Source: Candidatus Woesearchaeota archaeon (GTDB lineage Archaea; Nanobdellota; Nanobdellia; Woesearchaeales; GW2011-AR4). Taken from it: 5,577 bases of DNA. Below are positions 1 through 4,649 of this stretch, in pieces. A program made the position numbers and the translations under genes. The notes beneath the pieces were generated by a model. The model had not been told where the DNA came from, searched no databases, and saw nothing but the letters and a program-made list of their open reading frames with translations. Every line of letters starts with the position of its first letter. The first letter of the stretch is position 1. The stretch lies in NCBI GenBank assembly GCA_018303645.1, contig JAGVXR010000088.1, positions 1 through 5,577 of the forward strand, read 5' to 3'.

Positions 1-441
1 AGAAGCTTCAAGAAGCCTATGCTTCAAAGGCATCAAATCAATTCAATTTACGGACAAGAAACTACCGATGAAATGAAATGGAATCGGGAGAGTTTCATTA
101 ACGACCATAAAGAAAGAATCCTAGGCTTCCTAAATTCAAAAACTAAGAGGTTGTATGTTGCTCTTTTTGCAAAAAAAATTGTTGGATATTTAAAGGCAGA
201 AATACTTGAGCGTGAACCATTCCTACAAAAAGTAGGCTATATTTCGGAAACCTACATTGTTCCGCAGTACAGAGGTAAAATGACGGGCACAAAATTGGTA
301 AAATTATCTCTGGAATGGTTCAAAGAAAGCGGACTGAACTGGACAACAGTATCTACACATTCATTAGACAAGCAAGCAATCAATTTCTGGGGCAAACAAG
401 GTTATAGGGAGTTTAACAAATTTTTCAAGATGAAGTTCTAA
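1..441 (+). CDS. GNAT-family N-acetyltransferase, 5' end beyond the window
   Basis: GNAT enzymes move an acetyl group from acetyl-CoA to an amine; the substrate here cannot be told. The frame is open from base 1 with no stop. The first ATG is at base 19, but a start there leaves only about 45 residues before the strand LYVALFAKKIVGYLKAEI, where this fold usually has about 60, so the gene probably begins outside. Counting from that ATG, the core strand and CoA loop are at 72-92 (SETYIVPQYRGKMTGTKL) and the C-terminal motif is at 120-129 (INFWGKQGYR). The CoA-binding loop, normally R/Q-x-x-G-x-G/A, reads R-G-K-M-T-G, with Met for the first glycine of the GxG pair. It converges on the SUF operon with 16 bases between the stops and is not obviously related to it. 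The family call is firm; the function is unknown. Confidence 0.85.
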   Translation, partial: RSFKKPMLQRHQINSIYGQETTDEMKWNRESFINDHKERILGFLNSKTKRLYVALFAKKIVGYLKAEILEREPFLQKVGYISETYIVPQYRGKMTGTKLVKLSLEWFKESGLNWTTVSTHSLDKQAINFWGKQGYREFNKFFKMKF

Positions 442-446
442 TTTTT
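442..446 (+). terminator. Possible T-run terminator after the acetyltransferase
   Basis: Five T residues follow the TAA stop of the acetyltransferase directly, inside the 16-base gap to the convergent operon. Archaeal RNA polymerase can stop at short T-runs without a hairpin, and no stem is visible here. No matching T-run lies on the minus strand just past the A-type carrier gene, so the SUF transcript may run into the antisense of the acetyltransferase. The support is weak: a single short run in an AT-rich gap. Confidence 0.22.
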
Positions 447-457
447 ATTGATAAGGT

Positions 458-802
458 CTACCCAACGCTATGCCCGCATCCGCAGCTTGTCTTGACATTC
501 GGGTTGTTGATTTTGAAGCCAGCATTTGTCAAAGCGTCAATGTAGTCAACCGTTGAGCCTTTCATGAATTCAATGCTCGCTGGGTTGATGAATACCTTAA
601 CACCTTTTTCCTCTATTACCACGTCATCATTCTTCGGCTCCTTTTCCAAGCCTATGTCGTACATGTAGCTCGAGCAGCCGCCTGGAACAACCCCAACCCT
701 TAATCCATAACCCTGCTTGTTCTCCTTTTCCAGCAATGCCTTCACTTTATTGGCTGCCTTTTCTGTCAAGGCTACAATGAGTTCTTTGGTTTCTTGCTGC
801 AT
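458..802 (-). CDS. A-type iron-sulfur carrier protein (HesB/IscA/SufA/ErpA family)
   Basis: A-type proteins receive Fe-S clusters from a scaffold and hand them to target enzymes in the cytoplasm. The three cluster-binding cysteines of the family are present: one in PGGCSSYMY and two in the C-terminal TSCGCGHSVG (Cys43, Cys107 and Cys109 from the chosen start). The frame can be extended 13 residues to an ATG at 841, but that start has no ribosome binding site. The ATG at 802 is preceded by a perfect GAGGTG eight bases upstream and gives 114 residues, the usual size for the family. It is the last gene of the operon, 48 bases after sufC. Whether it acts like IscA, SufA or ErpA cannot be decided from sequence alone, so no symbol is given. 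Confidence 0.93.
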   Translation of the reverse strand: MQQETKELIVALTEKAANKVKALLEKENKQGYGLRVGVVPGGCSSYMYDIGLEKEPKNDDVVIEEKGVKVFINPASIEFMKGSTVDYIDALTNAGFKINNPNVKTSCGCGHSVG

Positions 803-810
803 TTTGGTTG

Positions 811-816
811 CACCTC
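811..816 (-). promoter_or_regulatory. Shine-Dalgarno site that fixes the start of the A-type carrier
   Basis: On the minus strand GAGGTG lies eight bases before the ATG at 802 and matches the complement of the usual 3' end of 16S rRNA. It falls inside the longer open frame that begins at 841, so the extra 13 codons are probably leader rather than protein. Confidence 0.8.
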
Positions 817-850
817 TATTTATTTTTTCAATTTTAAACATTTTTTTGTT

Positions 851-1606
851 TTAAGCATTAAGTTCAGCCTCTTTTATAATCTCATCATATCCTTTTGCTT
901 CCAATTCATGCGCAAGCTCTTTTCCGCCGCTTTTTACTATCCTGCCCTTGACCATTATGTGTATCCTGTCGGGTGTTACATAGCTTAAAATCCTCTGGTA
1001 ATGCGTGATTATCAAAGCCCCAAAATTCGGGTTTAGCATGGAATTCACTCCCTCGGCAACTATCTTCAGGGAATCAATGTCCAAGCCCGAGTCTGTCTCG
1101 TCAAGTATTGCCATTTCAGGCTGCAATACAGCCAACTGCAGTATCTCAGCCCTTTTCTTCTCTCCGCCTGAGAATCCCTCGTTCAAATACCTTCTGCTGA
1201 AAGAGTCATCTATTTTCAAAAGCTTCATCTTTTCCTTCAGTAGTTTGACAAAATCAGGCACACTTATCTGGCTCGGCTTTACTGCATTTAAAGCTGTCCT
1301 CAAAAAGTTTGAAACTGACACGCCTGGGATTTCCTGAGGGTACTGGAACGACAAAAACAATCCGAGCTTTGCCCTCTCATCAGGCTTTAATTCCAGAATA
1401 TTCTGCCCTTTATACCATGCTTCGCCCTTGTCAACTGTGTACTTGGGATGCCCCATCAAGGTGTAAGCCAAAGTTGATTTTCCAGAGCCATTCGGGCCCA
1501 TCAATGCGCAGACCTCGCCTTTTTTGACTACTAGATTAACTCCATTCAGTATTCTCTGCCCTTCAATGCTCACATGCAAGTCCTTAACGATTAGTTCGTC
1601 TGTCAT
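851..1606 (-). CDS. sufC: SufC, ABC-type ATPase of the Fe-S assembly complex
   Basis: SufC is the cytoplasmic, soluble ABC ATPase that powers the SufB-SufD scaffold; it is not a transporter. All ABC motifs are visible in order: Walker A GPNGSGKST (37-45), Q-loop Gln88 in FQYP, signature FSGGEKKR (145-152), Walker B and catalytic Glu in MAILDETDSGLD (165-176), and the H-loop His202. SufC-typical segments include SFQYPQEIPGVSVSNFLR and the DETDSGLDIDSLK stretch. The length of 251 residues is normal. The start ATG has AGGTGG seven bases upstream, and this site overlaps the TAG stop of sufU, so translation of the two genes is probably coupled; the gap is 11 bases. The family call is very secure. 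The partner SufD is encoded upstream in the same operon. Confidence 0.97.
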   Translation of the reverse strand: MTDELIVKDLHVSIEGQRILNGVNLVVKKGEVCALMGPNGSGKSTLAYTLMGHPKYTVDKGEAWYKGQNILELKPDERAKLGLFLSFQYPQEIPGVSVSNFLRTALNAVKPSQISVPDFVKLLKEKMKLLKIDDSFSRRYLNEGFSGGEKKRAEILQLAVLQPEMAILDETDSGLDIDSLKIVAEGVNSMLNPNFGALIITHYQRILSYVTPDRIHIMVKGRIVKSGGKELAHELEAKGYDEIIKEAELNA

Positions 1607-1613
1607 TTTTATT

Positions 1614-1619
1614 CCACCT
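1614..1619 (-). promoter_or_regulatory. Shine-Dalgarno site of sufC overlapping the sufU stop
   Basis: AGGTGG on the minus strand shares bases with the TAG stop codon of sufU and sits seven bases before the sufC ATG. This arrangement favours translational coupling, which would help keep SufU and SufC amounts in step. Confidence 0.65.
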
Positions 1620-2010
1620 ATCTCCCAATGTATTTCTCAAAAATCAATATGCTGTTTTTTAATGTATCCAAAGACAATAATGCGCATTTCAGCCTTACAG
1701 GGCTCAGGGAAATGCCCAGCAGTTCTAAAATGTTTTCTTTTGTCATCTTCTTCAGATACTCAATGTTTTTTCCTTTTATTTCCTCTGTCAGCAGAGACGC
1801 GCTTGCCTGCGATATTGCGCAGCCTTTTCCATGGAATTTTACATCAGCAATCTTTTTGTCCTTGATAACCAAGAACAGCTCAATCTCATCGCCGCACAAA
1901 GGATTGTATTCATGATGGTGCACGCTTGCATTCTCTATTTTTCCCGAATTCCTTGGATTCTTGTAGTGGTCCAAAATATTCTCTTGATACATTGATTCTA
2001 TCGAGTCCAT
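1618..2010 (-). CDS. sufU: SufU-like Fe-S scaffold / sulfur acceptor (NifU N-terminal/IscU superfamily)
   Basis: Members of this superfamily accept sulfur from a cysteine desulfurase (SufU) or hold a nascent cluster (IscU). The N-terminal MYQENILDHYKNPRN is typical. The three conserved cysteines and the aspartate are Cys39 and Asp41 (NPLCGDE), Cys64 (GKGCAISQAS) and Cys109 (SPVRLKCALLSL). The segment before the last cysteine is SufU-like, with Lys108 where IscU has His. The gap between the second and third cysteines is only 45 residues, near the IscU value; the insertion of about 20 residues seen in Firmicutes SufU is missing. The protein is thus a short SufU form of 130 residues. A second ATG six codons later (1992) would also fit. 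There is no Shine-Dalgarno sequence; a TATA-like box about 31 bases upstream suggests near-leaderless transcription. Gene order with sufS and sufC supports the role. Confidence 0.92.
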   Translation of the reverse strand: MDSIESMYQENILDHYKNPRNSGKIENASVHHHEYNPLCGDEIELFLVIKDKKIADVKFHGKGCAISQASASLLTEEIKGKNIEYLKKMTKENILELLGISLSPVRLKCALLSLDTLKNSILIFEKYIGR

Positions 2011-2035
2011 TTTATTGTTTGATTAAATTTTTTGA

Positions 2036-2045
2036 TTTTTTATAT
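2036..2045 (-). promoter_or_regulatory. Putative TATA box for a near-leaderless sufU transcript
   Basis: ATATAAAAAA on the minus strand lies in the 47-base gap between the helix-turn-helix gene and sufU. Its centre is about 31 bases before the sufU ATG. Archaeal TATA boxes usually sit about 26 bases before the transcription start, so the start would fall within roughly five bases of the ATG. The lack of any Shine-Dalgarno sequence before sufU agrees with this. No clear BRE element is visible, and the gap is AT-rich, so chance is possible. If the host is bacterial this call fails. Confidence 0.42.
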
Positions 2046-2057
2046 GGATCTATTATA

Positions 2058-2807
2058 TTAATGGTTTTGACTCATTAATTGTTTTCTTGACTCTATACTT
2101 TCTAGACTAATGTAAACAAGCCTCCCTAATCTGTATCCATTGAGTTTTTTACCTTCAAAAAGCTGTGATACTCTTTCCTTCGAGACGTCCAATTGCCTAG
2201 CTGTTTCTGCCGCAGAAACATATTCATCAGTTAAAATACCTGCATCCTTTCTTGCACGATTAATGGCACCATTATAAGCGAAGTTAAAGTCCCTACCCAA
2301 GCCAGCTTTAATAATATAGGGTTTAGTAGTCTTAGGATGTTTTTTAAAAAATGTTATCACCTTTTCCTTGCGTCTCTTTTCTATTTCATTATGCCTTTCT
2401 TCGACTTTCTTGAGTCTTTCTGCATAAAGTAGTTTTACATCGATATTGGCGTCTTTTCTTGCATCATTTAATCTGTTACCATATCCTAATCTTAAGTGCC
2501 ACGATAAGCCGGCTTTTCTAACATCTGCTACAGTAGCAGTTGGGTGTTTAATGAGATGCTCCAATACTCGTTGCCTATAATAACCCCTGTATTCTTCATT
2601 GTGCTGTCTCAGTAAATCTCTTTTATACCTTTCTACCATATTCTGATTCCATACATGTGGATCAACTTTGGAAAGTTTAATAATTTTTTTCACAATACCG
2701 ACTGCTGTTCGGTTTAGTTTAACTTCTATTTCAGAAATAGGCGTCCCTAGATTGAATTCTGATAATAATTTCCCTATATCTTGTTGTGAATATAGCCTAC
2801 TATACAT
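2058..2807 (-). CDS. Multi-helix-turn-helix DNA-binding protein with two internal repeats
   Basis: I do not recognise a named family for the whole protein. Residue numbers are from a TTG at 2816, which overlaps the sufS stop; I prefer the ATG at 2807 (residue 4), with a weak GGGG ten bases upstream. Residues 8-48 follow a SANT/GcrA-like helix-turn-helix pattern (ISEIEVKLNRTAVGIVKKI). Residues 83-125 and 152-194 are two ungapped copies of a 43-residue repeat with 17 identities, sharing KHP, KAGL and ARKDA. A charged linker (126-151) separates them. Residues 198-243 resemble an excisionase/MerR-type helix-turn-helix (AAETARQLDVSKERVSQLF, then GYRLGRLVYISLESIE). The repeats recall homing-endonuclease-associated repeats, but no HNH or LAGLIDADG nuclease motif is present. 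It starts 5 bases after sufS and is richer in A+T than most SUF genes. A regulator of the operon is the simplest guess; a mobile-element remnant is the alternative. Confidence 0.8.
   Translation of the reverse strand: MYSRLYSQQDIGKLLSEFNLGTPISEIEVKLNRTAVGIVKKIIKLSKVDPHVWNQNMVERYKRDLLRQHNEEYRGYYRQRVLEHLIKHPTATVADVRKAGLSWHLRLGYGNRLNDARKDANIDVKLLYAERLKKVEERHNEIEKRRKEKVITFFKKHPKTTKPYIIKAGLGRDFNFAYNGAINRARKDAGILTDEYVSAAETARQLDVSKERVSQLFEGKKLNGYRLGRLVYISLESIESRKQLMSQNH
2235..2363 (-). repeat. Second copy of the 43-residue protein repeat
   Basis: This stretch encodes residues 152-194 of the helix-turn-helix protein, from KVITFFKKHP to NRARKDAGI. It aligns without gaps to the first copy, with 17 identical residues of 43. 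The similarity is seen at protein level. Confidence 0.75.
2442..2570 (-). repeat. First copy of the 43-residue protein repeat
   Basis: This stretch encodes residues 83-125 of the helix-turn-helix protein, from RVLEHLIKHP to NDARKDANI. Positions shared with the second copy include KHP near the start, KAGL in the middle and ARKDA near the end, the pattern expected of a short helical DNA-binding unit. Confidence 0.75.
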
Positions 2808-2812
2808 ATTAA

Positions 2813-4024
2813 TCAAACCCCAAATACTTTTTTTACTTTACCAATTGCATTAATAAAAACATCAACTTCTTTCTCTGTGTTGTACAGGTAGAAACTTGCC
2901 CTTGCTGTTGCAGGAACTTTAAGCACACTCATCAATGGCATGCAGCAGTGGTGCCCTGCACGTATTGCAACACCCTCGCTGTCAAGCACCTGGGCAACAT
3001 CATGCGGATGGATATTATTGAGATTGAATGATATGACAGCCCCTCGTTCCTCTGGGCCATAAATTTTTGCTTCTTTAACTTCTTTCAGCCTTTTCATTGC
3101 ATAATTTGTAAGCTCTTTGTCTCTTTGCTGTACATGTTTCATTCCGACTTTACCCAAATAATCCATAGCAGCCCCCAATCCAATTCCCTCTGCAATGTTC
3201 ATGGTTCCTGCCTCAAACTTCCAGGGCAAGTCATTGAACTTTGTATCTCCAAATGTGACTTCCCTTATCATCTCCCCGCCGTAAAGAAATGGCTGCATTT
3301 CATCAAGTAATTCCTTCTTTCCGTACAAAACCCCGATTCCAGTTGGGCCAAGCATCTTGTGCCCGCTGAAAGCATAAAAATCAGCATCAAGCTTTTTAAC
3401 ATCAACAGGCATGTGCGGAGCAGCCTGAGCGCCGTCAACAACCATTAAGGCATTATTTTCATGAGCAATTTTTGTTATTTTTTCGATTGGATTTATTGTT
3501 CCCAAAACATTTGAAACATGAGTCAATGAAACTATTCTTGTTTTTTTTGTTATATTTTTTTCAATGCTGTTTTTGTCCAAATTGCCGTCTTCGTCAATTT
3601 CAATAAACTTTAACTTCAATCCTCTTTGCTTCGCCAGCTGCTGCCACGGAACTAAATTGCTGTGGTGCTCCATCTGGGAAATCACAATCTCGTCTCCTTT
3701 TTTCAAATTTGATGTCAAAGAGTAAGCGGCAAGATTCAATGACTCAGTTGTGTTTTTTGTAAATATAATATTTTGGTACGAATCGGCATTTATGAAATCA
3801 GCAACCTTTTGATGTGCTTCCTCGTACTTTGCGGTTGCTTCCTCGCCCAATTGATGAATGCTCCTGTGGATGTTGGCATTGTAGTTTTTGTAGTAAAATT
3901 CAATTGCCTCAATCACTTGTTTTGGCTTTTGAGATGTTGCCGCATTGTCAAAATAAACCAACGGCTTTCCATGAACTTTCCTCTGCAGAATAGGAAAATC
4001 TTTTCTTATGGTTTCAATGTCCAT
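2813..4024 (-). CDS. sufS: SufS, group II cysteine desulfurase
   Basis: SufS is a PLP enzyme that converts cysteine to alanine and holds the sulfur as a persulfide for SufU. From the chosen ATG it has 403 residues, close to the family norm of about 406. Seen in order are VYFDNAATSQKP near the N-terminus, QMEHHSNLVPW (PLP-stacking histidine), VDGAQ, the PLP lysine in FSGHKMLGPTGIG (Lys223), and the active-site cysteine in RAGHHCCMPLM (Cys360, followed by a second Cys). The last motif marks the SufS group rather than IscS. The frame runs 34 codons further to 4126, but that stretch is a Lys/Asn-rich reading of AT-rich leader and overlaps the upstream gene by 13 bases. Family proteins begin at MDIETIRKDFPIL, hence 4024; an ATG at 4045 is also possible. 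No Shine-Dalgarno precedes either. Confidence 0.95.
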   Translation of the reverse strand: MDIETIRKDFPILQRKVHGKPLVYFDNAATSQKPKQVIEAIEFYYKNYNANIHRSIHQLGEEATAKYEEAHQKVADFINADSYQNIIFTKNTTESLNLAAYSLTSNLKKGDEIVISQMEHHSNLVPWQQLAKQRGLKLKFIEIDEDGNLDKNSIEKNITKKTRIVSLTHVSNVLGTINPIEKITKIAHENNALMVVDGAQAAPHMPVDVKKLDADFYAFSGHKMLGPTGIGVLYGKKELLDEMQPFLYGGEMIREVTFGDTKFNDLPWKFEAGTMNIAEGIGLGAAMDYLGKVGMKHVQQRDKELTNYAMKRLKEVKEAKIYGPEERGAVISFNLNNIHPHDVAQVLDSEGVAIRAGHHCCMPLMSVLKVPATARASFYLYNTEKEVDVFINAIGKVKKVFGV

Positions 4025-4113
4025 GATTGTTTTTGTGGAGAGCATTTTATTTTTTTGATTTTGAGATTTTCTATTTTTGCCCTTATTTCTTGTTTTTGTA
4101 TGTAATTTTATGT
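4025..4113 (-). other. AT-rich leader before sufS
   Basis: Between the stop of the 174-residue gene and the chosen sufS start lie 89 bases that are almost all A and T, with long A-runs on the minus strand. No Shine-Dalgarno site is visible. TATA-like stretches exist (AAATAGAAAA near 4067-4076, about 27 bases before the alternative ATG at 4045), but in such a biased sequence they are weak evidence. The context AATAAAATG at the 4045 ATG resembles that at the sufU start. It may be a second internal promoter or simply a leader. Confidence 0.35.
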
Positions 4114-4638
4114 TTAAAAAAACCAAGCTTTATCTTTAAGTCTATCCTGAATTTCAATATGAAAATCCTTTGCTTCAGGGTATGTTCTAATCTTATCAAG
4201 GACTTCTTCAAACTTATAGCGATATAACTCCCCTAATCCACTTAATGTTCCGTCCCAACTACGGATTTGCCTTATATTGTATCTTAAACGAGAGTCACTT
4301 CCCCCCTTCAGTATTTCTCCGATATGTTTTCTAACTATCGGTAGTATATCTCTAACATTAAATAAAGGATAAAATTCAGGCTTTCCATTTAAATCGTCAA
4401 AAGGTATGGTTAAGTATAATTCTTCAATTTCTTTGAAATATTCAAGAGTTTCAGAAAAATCTCTAATAGAAGCTTTCCTTCTCAAAAATCTATCAGCAGT
4501 TGTATGCATCTTATTCATAACTTGACCAAACCCTTTATAATAATATCTCGCCATCTCATTGACCCTATCAATAAGTTCTTGTAATTCAGGATTTGTAGTA
4601 ATTATTTTTGTCTGTATTAATTCTTGTTCTAATCCCAT
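4114..4638 (-). CDS. Uncharacterised 174-residue protein between sufD and sufS
   Basis: I do not recognise this protein. It is charged and probably mostly helical: likely helices run over about residues 17-45, 57-75, 95-110 and 134-151. There is no signal peptide, membrane segment or cysteine, so it cannot bind a cluster through Cys; its histidines are at 45, 105 and 160. Aromatic patches stand out (ARYYYKGFG at 30-38, KPEFYPLFN at 86-94, and the C-terminal AWFF). The start is well supported: it lies nine bases after the sufD stop, with GAGG inside and just after that TGA codon, seven bases before the ATG. It is therefore very probably co-transcribed and coupled with sufD. It is richer in A+T than sufD. 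No standard SUF component matches it in size and lack of cysteines. The gene is real, the function unknown. Confidence 0.8.
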   Translation of the reverse strand: MGLEQELIQTKIITTNPELQELIDRVNEMARYYYKGFGQVMNKMHTTADRFLRRKASIRDFSETLEYFKEIEELYLTIPFDDLNGKPEFYPLFNVRDILPIVRKHIGEILKGGSDSRLRYNIRQIRSWDGTLSGLGELYRYKFEEVLDKIRTYPEAKDFHIEIQDRLKDKAWFF

Positions 4639-4641
4639 CTT

Positions 4642-4649
4642 ACCCCCTC
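4642..4649 (-). promoter_or_regulatory. Shine-Dalgarno site of the 174-residue gene overlapping the sufD stop
   Basis: GAGGGGGT on the minus strand begins within the TGA stop of sufD. Its GAGG lies seven bases before the ATG at 4638. This favours translational coupling of the unknown gene to sufD. Confidence 0.55.

Noticed and set aside
164..175. Palindrome TTTTTGCAAAAA followed by an A-run, which is a T8 run on the minus strand
   Set aside because: It could in principle stop SUF read-through transcripts, but it lies about 280 bases past the last gene, inside a coding region, and low complexity explains it.
222..236. Perfect 5-bp inverted repeat CCTAC / GTAGG with an AAAAA loop
   Set aside because: It lies inside the acetyltransferase coding region with no T-run after it on either strand; the stem is too short to call a terminator.
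1005..1337. Plus-strand open frames over sufC (for example 1005-1337, 1309-1527, 1524-1865)
   Set aside because: They lie antisense to clear sufC and sufU genes, match no family, and have no ribosome binding site; they are shadows of conserved coding sequence.
2041..2057. Quasi-palindrome around GATC before sufU as a regulator operator
   Set aside because: Only two further Watson-Crick pairs and one wobble flank GATC; too weak to annotate as an operator, though it is mentioned with the promoter finding.
2058..2807. Homing endonuclease reading of the repeat protein
   Set aside because: The repeats recall endonuclease-associated repeats, but no LAGLIDADG, HNH or GIY-YIG catalytic motif is present, and the gene sits between intact genes rather than splitting one.
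3773..4227. Plus-strand open frames over sufS and its leader (3773-4105, 4027-4227)
   Set aside because: They are antisense to the sufS N-terminal region and the AT-rich leader; the Phe-rich products only reflect A-runs on the other strand.
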